DNA of 64,000 nucleotides from Chryseobacterium gleum. Its GTDB lineage: Bacteria; Bacteroidota; Bacteroidia; Flavobacteriales; Weeksellaceae. A model generated the notes under the pieces. The model searched no databases and was not told the DNA's origin. It saw only the letters and a list, made by a program, of their open reading frames with translations. The position numbers and the translations under genes are program-made. The first letter of the stretch is position 1. The number at the start of each line of letters is the position of its first letter. The stretch is from contig NZ_LR134289.1 in the NCBI RefSeq assembly GCF_900636535.1, positions 868,001-932,000 on the forward strand, read 5' to 3'. Of this stretch, positions 42,979-51,904 are shown piece by piece.

Positions 42979-45726
42979 TTAATAGGTTAAAGTAACACCT
43001 GCACCCCAGCCCAGTTCATTATCATAGTTTCCGGAAACAGATAACCATTTTTGAAGAATATACCTCACTCCGGTTGAAAACTCACCGTCTGAATTAACGC
43101 TGAAATTTCCCCTCAGCCTTCTGGAAAGCGGTATATCTTCACGGCTCAATTCCAGTAATACTTTTCCGTTTTGGTCCACACTTGCGTCAGCAGTAATCAA
43201 CATTGGCAGCACATACTGCATACCTACTATAAATGCGAACTTGTTTCTGGAGGCTTTCTGCTGTCCGAACCAGGTCTTTTTGCCATGAAAATCCATTCCC
43301 AGATTTTCTGCCATCTGTCTTTCCATGATCTCATGATTCTTCTGAACCCTGATTCCTGCATAAGGTAATGCCCATTGAAATTTTCCTAAGAAGCGTCCTA
43401 CTTTTACACTTCCTTCAAAATGATCAAAATTCCAGTTGGTATGAAACTCATTAAGGTTAGCCCATCTTGGCCCAAACATGGTCATGGTCTCTGCATGAAT
43501 CTTATTGCTTGCCACATCCAGCATTGCCATAGAACTCGTCATTTTATTGTCCTGTATAAAGTTTTTCCAGGCTAATTTTCTATTCGGAAGCTGTGGATTG
43601 GGTTTTGAATTTTCATAGCTGAAGACTCTTCCCATTCCCGCCATCATATGGTATAAAATATGGCAGTGGAAAAACCAGTCTCCATCCTGATTGGCAGCAA
43701 ATTCTATCGTTACGGTTTCCATCGGCATGATATCCACTACATTCTTCAGTGGAGAATATTCTCCTTTTGAATTGATCAATCTGAAATCATGACCGTGAAG
43801 GTGCATCGGGTGACGCATCATAGAATTATTATACATCTTGATTCTGAGAACCTCTCCTTTTTTGATCAGAATTTTATCCGTCTCTGTTACGGTTTTATTA
43901 TCCAAAGTCCACAGGTAATGGTTCATATTCCCTTCCAGCGTAAATTTCATCTCACGGATGCTGTCTGTGGGAAGAATGGTTTTTTCAGGAGATTTTAAAA
44001 TATTGTAAGACAATCTTTTGATGGCTTTTTCTTCCTTCATATCCATGCCTGAGTGTTGGGAATGATCTTCCTTCTTGTCTTCCTTCGTTTTCACGCCCAT
44101 CATCTCATTAATGTGCTTCATTGTAGTTTTTCTTTGATTTTCAGATAATTCCGGATACATGACTTCATTCATATCCATCATCTGATTTCCCATCGTCATA
44201 TTCATAGGCTTCATATTCCCGCTCATTTCCATCATTCCGTTCATCATTTTCATTCCTTCAAAAAGCATAAGCCTTGGAAGATTGGGAGCTTCAACCTTTT
44301 CACCGGAACCCAGCCAAAGGGATGCGTGTCCTATTCTGTCTTCTGAGGTCGCCCGGAATTCAAAGCTTTTATTTTCAGGGATGGTCACTTCAATATCATA
44401 GGTTTCGGAAACTCCTACAATCAGACGGTCAACCTCTACAGGTACCACATCATTCCCGTCATTTCCCACTACTTTTATCTTTCCGCCTCCATAATTCAGC
44501 CAGAAATAGGTAGAAGACCCTCCATTCGCAACTCTAAGCCTTACTTTGTCACCAGCTTTTAAATTGGAATAATCTGAACTTGGAGTACCGTTAATCAGAA
44601 ATTTATCGTAATAAACATCACTTACATCCATTGCTTCCATTCTTTTCCATTCATTCAGGGCTTTTGTTCCCAAATTCCCGGACTTAATGGCTTCCCAGTA
44701 ACTCTGTACCGCATTTTTCTTTACAGCATACCAGTCTGTATTCGCCATATGAAGCCTTCTTGCGATCTGCATCGGATCATCATCGCTCCAATCTCCAAGT
44801 AATACCGGAATTTCAGCATTGTACTCCGTTTTCGGTTCGCCTTCTCTTTTTTTAAAGACCAGAATACCGTTCATTCCTATCTGTTCCTGAAGAGCTTCGT
44901 GAGAATGATACCAATAGGTTCCGTTTTGAGAGATTCTGAATTTATATAAATGGGTATCTCCAGGTTTTACAGGCTTTGTGGTAAGATATGGAACACCATC
45001 ATGTTCATTAGGAAGAATCACTCCGTGCCAGTGCAATCCGGTATTTTCCTTAAGCATATTGTGCAGATAGATTTCAGCAGTGTCACCTTCTGTAAAATAC
45101 AAAGTAGGAGCTTGAAGTTTCCCGTTGATTGCAATAGCCCTTCTGTTTTTTCCTGTAAAATTGATAATCGTATCTTTTACATACAGATCATAACGAACTG
45201 TTTTTCCTCCGAAAGTAATTCGCCCGTTTTCTGAATTACGTTTTAGAACAGACTTTTCTTCTTTTGTTTCAGCGTCTGTGTGACGGGAATGATCTTCTTT
45301 TTCTACCAGATCCATCCCACATTTAGGGCATTTTCCAGGTTTGTCTGAAACCACCTCTGGGTGCATCGGACAGGTGTAAACAGTTTGAGCTTGAGTTAAG
45401 ACTTTTTTCTCAGGTTGAACAGAAGGCTTTATTATTTTTGCTTTCTCAACCTTAGCTGTTTCCTTTACTTTATTTGCCTTATTTATTTTTGTTTCTGGAG
45501 ATTTTGTTTTAATCTCTGTAGGGATCGCTTTCGTTTCCGGTTTTGCTGCTACTTTGGATTTTATAACTGCTGTTTTTTTCACAAGAGTCATTCCGCATTT
45601 CGGGCAGTCTCCAGGTTTTGATGACACCACTTCCGGGTGCATCGGGCAGGTATAATACGTTTTTGTAGTTTGTGCGAAAGTAAAAACAGAGAATAAAAGC
45701 ACCAGAAACATTATTAATTTCTTCAT
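42979..45726 (-). CDS. Multicopper oxidase with heavy-metal-binding repeats and CopB-like C-terminal barrel
   Basis: 915 residues from the ATG at 45726, which heads a good signal peptide; an ATG nine codons earlier is possible. Two heavy-metal-binding repeats (YTCPMHPEVVS...CPKCGM) lie at about 25-55 and 110-140. The multicopper oxidase has all copper sites: LHWHG, YWYHSH, HPMHLHGHDF and WFFHCHILYH, plus a Met-rich insert (MMNGMMEMSGNMKPMNMTMG). After about residue 730 the chain continues with FEGSVKVGRFLGKFQWALPYAG... and ends in SVSGNYDNELGWGAGVTLTY, like the CopB outer-membrane copper protein. So CopA- and CopB-type functions appear joined. Central gene of the copper operon. Confidence 0.9.
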   Translation of the reverse strand: MKKLIMFLVLLFSVFTFAQTTKTYYTCPMHPEVVSSKPGDCPKCGMTLVKKTAVIKSKVAAKPETKAIPTEIKTKSPETKINKANKVKETAKVEKAKIIKPSVQPEKKVLTQAQTVYTCPMHPEVVSDKPGKCPKCGMDLVEKEDHSRHTDAETKEEKSVLKRNSENGRITFGGKTVRYDLYVKDTIINFTGKNRRAIAINGKLQAPTLYFTEGDTAEIYLHNMLKENTGLHWHGVILPNEHDGVPYLTTKPVKPGDTHLYKFRISQNGTYWYHSHEALQEQIGMNGILVFKKREGEPKTEYNAEIPVLLGDWSDDDPMQIARRLHMANTDWYAVKKNAVQSYWEAIKSGNLGTKALNEWKRMEAMDVSDVYYDKFLINGTPSSDYSNLKAGDKVRLRVANGGSSTYFWLNYGGGKIKVVGNDGNDVVPVEVDRLIVGVSETYDIEVTIPENKSFEFRATSEDRIGHASLWLGSGEKVEAPNLPRLMLFEGMKMMNGMMEMSGNMKPMNMTMGNQMMDMNEVMYPELSENQRKTTMKHINEMMGVKTKEDKKEDHSQHSGMDMKEEKAIKRLSYNILKSPEKTILPTDSIREMKFTLEGNMNHYLWTLDNKTVTETDKILIKKGEVLRIKMYNNSMMRHPMHLHGHDFRLINSKGEYSPLKNVVDIMPMETVTIEFAANQDGDWFFHCHILYHMMAGMGRVFSYENSKPNPQLPNRKLAWKNFIQDNKMTSSMAMLDVASNKIHAETMTMFGPRWANLNEFHTNWNFDHFEGSVKVGRFLGKFQWALPYAGIRVQKNHEIMERQMAENLGMDFHGKKTWFGQQKASRNKFAFIVGMQYVLPMLITADASVDQNGKVLLELSREDIPLSRRLRGNFSVNSDGEFSTGVRYILQKWLSVSGNYDNELGWGAGVTLTY

Positions 45727-45814
45727 AACATTTCGAACTTTTAGAAGCTGCATAGCTTAAATTTAATTATAAATCAAGCTATACAACTTATTGTTTTTAA
45801 GAACAATACAAGAA

Positions 45815-46288
45815 TTAATTAATTTCTGACTTTACACTCCCGCAAGTAAGCATAGATTTCCCATAATATGGATTAGCGATCTGTTTTTCATCGCTTAGCC
45901 AGCTTCCATCTGCCATTGGGCAGTATTGTACATATACCGGCTTTTCAGAAAGCTTAAACTCTTTGGTCAAGGCAATCATATTGTCTGAAAGGTTGAAAAA
46001 AGTTTCTCTTTGTGCTGCCACGGTTCTTGCTTCAGAAATAGCAGAGGCATCTTTTCTGAGAATATTAAGATCTCCTTCAGATACAACTTTATAGTCTATG
46101 GCTGAAGCTGTTTTAATAAATTCGTTTGCTGCTTTTGATGTTTTATCTGCGTCATCTGAAGCCAAAGCTGATTTGATAGCGATATAGTTCTGATACAGCT
46201 TAGAGACCTGAGCATCCTTTTTAGATTGGGCTGCTACTGAAATAATTGAGAATAAAGATAAGGCTGCTGTGATGATATATTTTTTCAT
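45815..46288 (-). CDS. DUF3347 periplasmic protein
   Basis: 157 residues with a signal peptide (ending near SVAAQ) and a DUF3347 domain: YQNYIAIKSALASDDADKTSKAANEF, AAQRETFFNLSDNMIAL, VYVQYCPMADGSWLSDEKQIANPYYG and MLTCGSV. The CPM and TCG motifs are shared with the second DUF3347 protein of the cluster, consistent with metal binding. It lies between the HYC_CC_PP gene and the multicopper oxidase. Confidence 0.9.
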   Translation of the reverse strand: MKKYIITAALSLFSIISVAAQSKKDAQVSKLYQNYIAIKSALASDDADKTSKAANEFIKTASAIDYKVVSEGDLNILRKDASAISEARTVAAQRETFFNLSDNMIALTKEFKLSEKPVYVQYCPMADGSWLSDEKQIANPYYGKSMLTCGSVKSEIN

Positions 46289-46405
46289 TGTTTTAAATTT
46301 TAGAATTAATTTTTAATAAAGAATAGATAACGCATCAGTAAATGCGTCAGGACATGTCGCCCGTAACGGTATACAATTGATGATACCGGAAACGACTGAC
46401 GGATT

Positions 46406-46786
46406 CTAAATTCTAAAATTACAATGATTGATGTAGATAGGTACCGGCCTGTATTCGGGCGGCGCATTGATCTGGATCTGAGTAAATTTGGTTGCCGAAA
46501 AAGACTTATCAATAACGGCAAACTGATGTTTAACCGGAACTTCTGAAATCTGGCCTAAAAAGTCAATTTTAAGCAGATCTGATCTCTGGGAATCATCTAC
46601 TTTTACTACTTTGATCTCTGTTTTGCAACATCCTTTTTTATCTTTAACACCGCATTTTGCACAGATACCATCTGTTTTCTGGCTTACAGAAACAAATTCT
46701 TTCATGCAATAGTGAATGCTAAATGCCGCTCCGGAAGAAAACCCGAAGTAGAAAATAGAAAACAATATGGCAAGAATCTTTTTCAT
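46406..46786 (-). CDS. HYC_CC_PP family protein
   Basis: 126 residues with an N-terminal hydrophobic signal. It shows the motifs that give the family its name: IHYC near residue 27, CAKCG and GCC near 43-55, and INAPPEYRP near 108. The paired cysteines and His suggest metal (copper or zinc) binding in the periplasm. First gene of the minus-strand copper cluster; its promoter has TAACTTTG and two 21-base direct repeats just upstream. Confidence 0.88.
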   Translation of the reverse strand: MKKILAILFSIFYFGFSSGAAFSIHYCMKEFVSVSQKTDGICAKCGVKDKKGCCKTEIKVVKVDDSQRSDLLKIDFLGQISEVPVKHQFAVIDKSFSATKFTQIQINAPPEYRPVPIYINHCNFRI

Positions 46787-46794
46787 TGGTAGAA

Positions 46795-46862
46795 CAAAGT
46801 TAAAAATATCTGTAATATGGTTGTTATAAAATTTGGTAATGTTGTTATAAAATTCGGGAAAT
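46795..46862 (-). promoter_or_regulatory. Copper-operon promoter with tandem 21-base direct repeats
   Basis: On the minus strand TAACTTTG (46795-46802) is a perfect -7 element. About 19 bases upstream, two direct repeats of period 21 (each with GTTGTTATAAAATT when read on the plus strand) cover 46821-46862, replacing the -33 box. This resembles an activator site. Confidence 0.6.
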
Positions 46863-46927
46863 AAAAAATTTTCAGAAATTAACTTTTCAACTATTCCATT
46901 TCAACCTCAATTGTCGCTTTCTCATTT

Positions 46928-47329
46928 TTAATATTCTCTTTGGATTATAAATGCTTCTGAAATTCTTTTCATTCCAATTTTATGGTAGAAATTTAATGCA
47001 TCTTCTGAAGAATGGAGAATTATTTTACATTCTTTTCCTGCGTGTTCTTTTGTTATTTCAATTAATCTTTTCCCAATATTTAAATGCCTGAATTCTTTGT
47101 TTACACAAATATCAGATAAGTAACAACTAAAGTCGCATAGTGACCGGGCAATACAGACTAATTTATTTTCTGACCAGGCAGATACAACAAGGTTTGCATT
47201 ATCAAACATTTTTTGTAAACGAAAGTCATCATCCATGTCAATAATTGGCAAATAATCGGACATGAATAATAAATCTTTAATTGTTTTAATTTCTATCTTT
47301 TCGTTTATTTTAAATATAATATTGCTCAT
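46928..47329 (-). CDS. GNAT family acetyltransferase
   Basis: 133 residues from the ATG at 47329; a TTG seven codons upstream is less likely. The GNAT core reads LVVSAWSENKLVCIARSLCDF, YLSDICVNKEFRHLNIGKRLIEITKEHAG and LHSSEDALNFYHKIGMKRI. The first acetyl-CoA loop is degenerate (R-H-L-N-I-G-K). AT-rich. Single gene. Confidence 0.85.
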   Translation of the reverse strand: MSNIIFKINEKIEIKTIKDLLFMSDYLPIIDMDDDFRLQKMFDNANLVVSAWSENKLVCIARSLCDFSCYLSDICVNKEFRHLNIGKRLIEITKEHAGKECKIILHSSEDALNFYHKIGMKRISEAFIIQREY

Positions 47330-47486
47330 AAAATTTCTATTAACCTTCAAATTTACTTATTCCATCAATATAATTATACTTTACATTTATAATTAACTAA
47401 TTTAAAATCAATCAATTGTTGTTATTATATTGTACATTTTGAAAAATATGGGTTATCAGAGAAACCGTAGTTAAAATTTCAGGCAA

Positions 47487-47527
47487 ATAAAATCCTCTGA
47501 ATTATTTTCAGAGGATCTTTTATTTTT
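47487..47527 (-). terminator. Terminator of the TonB-dependent receptor gene
   Basis: AATCCTCTGA pairs with TCAGAGGAT; the left A-rich flank gives a T-run on the minus strand, 35 bases past the stop codon. Confidence 0.85.
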
Positions 47528-47561
47528 TATCTTCTCACAGATAAGTCTGATTGAGTGGATT

Positions 47562-49799
47562 TTACAGTTTAAATTCCAGCTTCACATTGAAGAAACGCCC
47601 TGTAAGACGTACCGGAACAGGATACATGTAATTGGTATTGTAATCTGTAATCCATTGGTTTGCAACAGTGTTGTTTATGTTAAATGCGTTGAAAACCTGA
47701 ACTCCTAATGTCAGTTCCTCGAAATTACCCCAGAAACCGGATCTCTTATTTTTTTCTTTCGGATCAATAAATACCTTTGTCAATCCTAAATCTACCCTTT
47801 TATAAGAAGGGAGAGTCTGCTGATAATTATACGCTGAACCAAAATCCGGCTGTCCGTTGCTGTTGAACATCACAGGCGCTCCTGTAGGTAATCCCATAGC
47901 ATAGACTAAAGTAAGGTTGACGCGCATAGACGGGAAACTTGGCATATAATCCTGATAGAACATGGCAAACCTCAACCTTTGGTCTGTAGGTCTTGGAATA
48001 TCTCCTCTTCCATCAATATTTTCATACACCCTAGCATAACTTGCAGACAACCAGGAATCTACACCAGGAACAAATTCCCCGAATAATCTTGTATCAATAC
48101 CATAAGCATAACCTTTGGAATTGTTCTGTCCGGAATAACGAATTCTTACGTTATCCATATAATACGGGATCAGATTATCCAGTTTCTTGTAATAAAGTTC
48201 TGTAGTCAGTTTAAATGGTCTGTCATACATCTGGAACTCATAATCATTGGCAAGAATAACCTGGATAGAACGCTGCGATTTTATGTTAGAGTTAAAATTA
48301 CCGTCTAAATCCTTAATCTCTTTATAGAAAGGTGCCTGATAATAGATTCCACCTGAAATTTTGAACAACATATCACTGTCCCAATCAGGCTTAATCGCAA
48401 ACTGGGCTCTTGGAGAGAATATCGTTTCTTTATTGAAACTCCAGTTGGCAACACGTACTCCGGCATTTACAAATACTTTACTGGCTCCCCAATAGAATTT
48501 CTGTGAATACTGTGCATATGCAGAAAGTCTTGTAGGCTCAATATTGTTTTGCCCGGCGATATAATACGCAAGTTTAAGATCACCAGTCATTCCTGTTCTC
48601 GGATCAATAATTTCAGGTCTTGGCAGGCTGTACCCTGCAGAATCTACAACCTTCCATTCATTGGTAAGATCTTTCAGGTTTTCTTTTTCATATTTAAATC
48701 CAACCTCAAAGTCGGTATTTACATTGGGCGAAAATTTGGCCCTGAACTGGGTTCCATAGGTTCTTACAAACAGGTCATTTCTTGCATGTTCTATCTGTCC
48801 GCCGACGTCAAACGATGTTACCGGCTGCTGCGTCACAGGATCAAAAGTCTGCAATTCATATCCTGAATTGATTGTGTAATATTCTCTTTCTCTGTTCTGA
48901 TAGGCAAAAGCATCCAATGTAAGCTTCCATTTGTCGGCTGGCTTATAGTTCATAGAGAATGTACCCATCATATTTTTATACTGGTCATTTTCTTTACCCG
49001 CATACCCTATATCCACCGTAATAGGCTGCTGAAGACTTCCGAAAGTAACACTTTTTGCTCTGGGAATCATCTCATAATCATTTTTGGAATAATACCCAAT
49101 GAATGACATAGAGAATTTATCACTGACATGATAATCCAGATAAGACTGGAAATCCCAATAGGTCGGGTTAAAGTCTGTATCTTCCTTCAGAGTGTTAAGA
49201 ACAAGATTGGTATTTCTGTATCTTCCGGAAAATAAGGCTGTAAACTTTTTATTTTTTGAAGCCAAACCTGTTGTCAATCTTCCACCTATTAAACTTGCTT
49301 CTCCTGAAACTTCAAATTTTTCAGGCTCACGATAATAGATATTTAAAGCAGAAGACATTTTATCTCCATATTTAGCTTCAAATCCTCCTGCAGAGAAATT
49401 CACTGTAGAAACCATATCGGGATTGATGATACTCATCCCTTCCTGTTGCGAGTTTCTGATCAGGAAAGGTCTGTAAATCTCAATATCATTAATGTAGATA
49501 AGGTTTTCATCATAGTTTCCGCCACGAACCATATATTGGGAAGACAGCTCGGTATTGGAGTTTACGGAAGGTAGTGTTTTAAGCAATCCTTCAATTCCAC
49601 CATTAATAGAAGCTACTGATTTGGCTTCTTTCGCTGAAATTCTTACGTTGGTAAGATCATTTGTTCTTCCTGTTGCTTTTTTCTGGAAGACAACTTCCTC
49701 TATATCGGTTACTTTAGTGGTCGCTGTATCTTTTTTTCTTTGTTGGGAGAAAATCAGAAACGGGACCATAAGGCTTAGCGGTAAAACTAGTTTTTTCAA
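47562..49799 (-). CDS. TonB-dependent outer-membrane receptor
   Basis: 745 residues, starting at TTG 49799 because only that start gives the full signal peptide (MKKLVLPLSLMVPFLIFSQ). Residues about 30-150 are a plug domain (VTDIEEVVFQKK, GIEGLLKTLPSVNSNTELSSQYMVRGGNYDENLIYINDIEIYRP), the rest a 22-strand barrel ending in FFNVKLEFKL. No carboxypeptidase-like N-terminal domain and no SusD partner, so it is not a polysaccharide-utilisation receptor; a metal-chelate or similar ligand is possible. Confidence 0.9.
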   Translation of the reverse strand: MKKLVLPLSLMVPFLIFSQQRKKDTATTKVTDIEEVVFQKKATGRTNDLTNVRISAKEAKSVASINGGIEGLLKTLPSVNSNTELSSQYMVRGGNYDENLIYINDIEIYRPFLIRNSQQEGMSIINPDMVSTVNFSAGGFEAKYGDKMSSALNIYYREPEKFEVSGEASLIGGRLTTGLASKNKKFTALFSGRYRNTNLVLNTLKEDTDFNPTYWDFQSYLDYHVSDKFSMSFIGYYSKNDYEMIPRAKSVTFGSLQQPITVDIGYAGKENDQYKNMMGTFSMNYKPADKWKLTLDAFAYQNREREYYTINSGYELQTFDPVTQQPVTSFDVGGQIEHARNDLFVRTYGTQFRAKFSPNVNTDFEVGFKYEKENLKDLTNEWKVVDSAGYSLPRPEIIDPRTGMTGDLKLAYYIAGQNNIEPTRLSAYAQYSQKFYWGASKVFVNAGVRVANWSFNKETIFSPRAQFAIKPDWDSDMLFKISGGIYYQAPFYKEIKDLDGNFNSNIKSQRSIQVILANDYEFQMYDRPFKLTTELYYKKLDNLIPYYMDNVRIRYSGQNNSKGYAYGIDTRLFGEFVPGVDSWLSASYARVYENIDGRGDIPRPTDQRLRFAMFYQDYMPSFPSMRVNLTLVYAMGLPTGAPVMFNSNGQPDFGSAYNYQQTLPSYKRVDLGLTKVFIDPKEKNKRSGFWGNFEELTLGVQVFNAFNINNTVANQWITDYNTNYMYPVPVRLTGRFFNVKLEFKL

Positions 49800-49842
49800 A
49801 AGAAATGTTTTAGAATTTCTAAAATTAATGTTTTTTTAACAA

Positions 49843-50664
49843 TTACAAAATCGATTCTCTAATTCTTGTCAATTTTTGTAACAAATCTTCTAATAAATCT
49901 AATCTTAACATATTGGCACCATCAGATAATGCGGTTTCCGGTGTAGGATGTGTTTCGATGAAAATTCCGTCTGCTCCTACTGCAATTCCTGCTTTAGCAA
50001 CCGTTTCAATAAGGTCTGGTCTTCCTCCTGTAACCCCTGAGCTTTGATTAGGCTGTTGCAAGGAATGTGTAACATCCAAAATAACAGGTGCATATTCTCT
50101 CATCGTAGGAATTCCTCTGTAATCCACGATAAGATCTGTATATCCGAAAGAATTTCCTCTTTCAATAATAGCCACTTTCTGGTTATGGGAATCTGTTACT
50201 TTCTGAACGGCAAACTTCATCGCTTCCGGCGAAAGGAACTGTCCTTTTTTCAGGGTAACACATTTTCCTGTTTTTGCTGCAGCGATCAATAAATCGGTCT
50301 GGCGAACAAGGAATGCAGGAATCTGCAGAACATCCACATATTGTGCTGCCAATGCCGCATGCTCATTCTCATGAATATCTGTTGTAGTAGGAATATTGAA
50401 GGTCTCTCCTACTTTTTTAAGGATTTCAAGAGATTTTTCTTCTCCAATGGTTGTGAAAGAATCTACACGGCTTCTGTTTGCTTTTTTGAAACTTCCTTTG
50501 AAAATGTATGGAATATTATATTTATCCGTAATACTGATTACTTTTTCAGCGATTCTTAGTGCCATATCTTCTCCTTCTATAATACAAGGACCGGCAATAA
50601 GGAAAAAGTTTTTTGAATCTTTGTGCGAAATATTATCTAAATACTGAATCATTTTTGTTGTCAT
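49843..50664 (-). CDS. kdsA: 3-deoxy-8-phosphooctulonate synthase
   Basis: 273 residues (269 if the ATG at 50652 is used). KdsA motifs are complete: FFLIAGPCIIEGEDMALRIA, IFKGSFKKANRSRVDSFTTIG, TTTDIHE, VDVLQIPAFLVRQTDLL, TLKKGQFLSPEAM, IIERGNSFGY, DVTHSLQQPN and GIFIETHPTPETALSDGANML. It condenses phosphoenolpyruvate and arabinose-5-phosphate in the first step to Kdo for lipopolysaccharide. No other Kdo gene lies beside it. Confidence 0.96.
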   Translation of the reverse strand: MTTKMIQYLDNISHKDSKNFFLIAGPCIIEGEDMALRIAEKVISITDKYNIPYIFKGSFKKANRSRVDSFTTIGEEKSLEILKKVGETFNIPTTTDIHENEHAALAAQYVDVLQIPAFLVRQTDLLIAAAKTGKCVTLKKGQFLSPEAMKFAVQKVTDSHNQKVAIIERGNSFGYTDLIVDYRGIPTMREYAPVILDVTHSLQQPNQSSGVTGGRPDLIETVAKAGIAVGADGIFIETHPTPETALSDGANMLRLDLLEDLLQKLTRIRESIL

Positions 50665-51271
50665 TAAAAGTTCAGTAAAAATACTGAGAAAGTTTCACAA
50701 ATGGAAATTATTTGATTGCTTTAACAGGCTATGGCTGCAATAGTTTTTGGCTTTTGGATTTCTTATTATTTATTGATAGATGCTTCGAAAGGCTCAGCAT
50801 GACAACCCTAATCCTAACTGTTAATCGGCACTGGATAAGTTATAAGTGATAGATGCTTCGACAAGCTCAGCATGACAACTCTAATACTAGCTGTTTTATT
50901 AATGTGAAAATTATAATACAAAGTATAAACCATCAATGTACAAAAACCTACGTCGAAGCCACATTATATTAACGTTATTTTTTAGCGGTGTCATGCTGAG
51001 CCTGCCGAAGCATTGCGATAATTATTTAGAATTTCTTAAAATTTTCTCATGCCTGTTCACCTTCCTGCTGGTAAACTGATCTTTAAAACTTTTTTGTCCA
51101 GTACTTTCCAAAGGTAGAATCTATGTAATTTTTGTAAACAATTCCACTGTTTGCAGATTAAAAAATCAATAGGAACGGGCTTTAGCCCGTTTACAAATAA
51201 AACAAACAGCCATTGGCTTCAGCCAAAACCTAAAAATAATCAGAAAATATTAAACCCAACTATGGAATATT
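50665..51271. repeat. Repeat-rich gap: TGCTTCG...CAGCATGACA elements and a gene relic
   Basis: Two direct copies (about 50781-50806 and 50854-50880) and one inverted copy (50989-51012) of a 24-base element with TGCTTCG, CTCAGCATGACA blocks. A decayed DUF1697 tail follows at about 51037-51130. A further inverted pair, GGGCTTTAGCCCG, sits near 51179-51191. Confidence 0.8.
51037..51130 (-). pseudogene. Decayed duplicate of the DUF1697 C-terminus
   Basis: The minus strand encodes NYIDSTFGKYWTKKF then a stop and a shifted remainder, clearly related to TLDSTFGKVLGKKSLKDQF near the end of the intact DUF1697 gene about 230 bases away (CTGCTGGTAAACTGATCTTT and CCAAAGGTAGAATC are shared). A fragment left by a partial duplication. 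Confidence 0.7.
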
Positions 51272-51799
51272 TTACCCCATCTTCTTCAAGACCTTCTCAA
51301 ACGTATTCACATTTCTGCTGGTAAACTGATCTTTAAGGCTCTTTTTACCTAATACTTTTCCAAAGGTAGAATCCAACGTATTTCCTTTAGGAACCTGCCA
51401 ATAAAATATACCATTAACAATCGCAGCTTTTTCATTTTCATCCTGAGCCGCTTTCTGAAACTCCTCCATCAGAACCTTTTCCACACCCGGCATTCCTATA
51501 AAGCCATAAATGTGAAATGTATCATTCTTTTCAAAAGGAATACTGTTCCACAACACTTCTACTTCTTCCTGAGATCTCACAAACAAAAATGCTTCATAAG
51601 AAAAATGCTCTGACATTGCTTTTTCCAGAATTGTCTTTAATTCATCACTATTTTTATCTGAAGAAAACACAATATTTCCGGACGCCAGTATTGAGCTCAC
51701 CTCATTCATGCCGGCATCTTTAAAGACCTGGCAGACATCTGCCATTTTCATGTTAGTTCCTTTTACGTTGACGCCACGGAGAAAAGCACAGTATTTCAT
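51272..51799 (-). CDS. DUF1697 protein
   Basis: 175 residues matching DUF1697: YCAFLRGVNVKGTNMKMADVCQVFKDAGMNEVSSILASGNIVFSS at the N-terminus and FYWQVPKGNTLDSTFGKVLGKKSLKDQFTSRNVNTFEKV at the C-terminus. Function unknown. A broken copy of its 3' end lies just downstream. Confidence 0.9.
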   Translation of the reverse strand: MKYCAFLRGVNVKGTNMKMADVCQVFKDAGMNEVSSILASGNIVFSSDKNSDELKTILEKAMSEHFSYEAFLFVRSQEEVEVLWNSIPFEKNDTFHIYGFIGMPGVEKVLMEEFQKAAQDENEKAAIVNGIFYWQVPKGNTLDSTFGKVLGKKSLKDQFTSRNVNTFEKVLKKMG

Positions 51800-51904
51800 T
51801 TTTTAGGGATTATATTGGGTTTGAGAGTTTGAGGGTATTAGAGTGAAAGAGTTATTATAAAACTTTTTTTCTGAATGCTTTCAATTTTTAAATATTTTAA
51901 TCTT

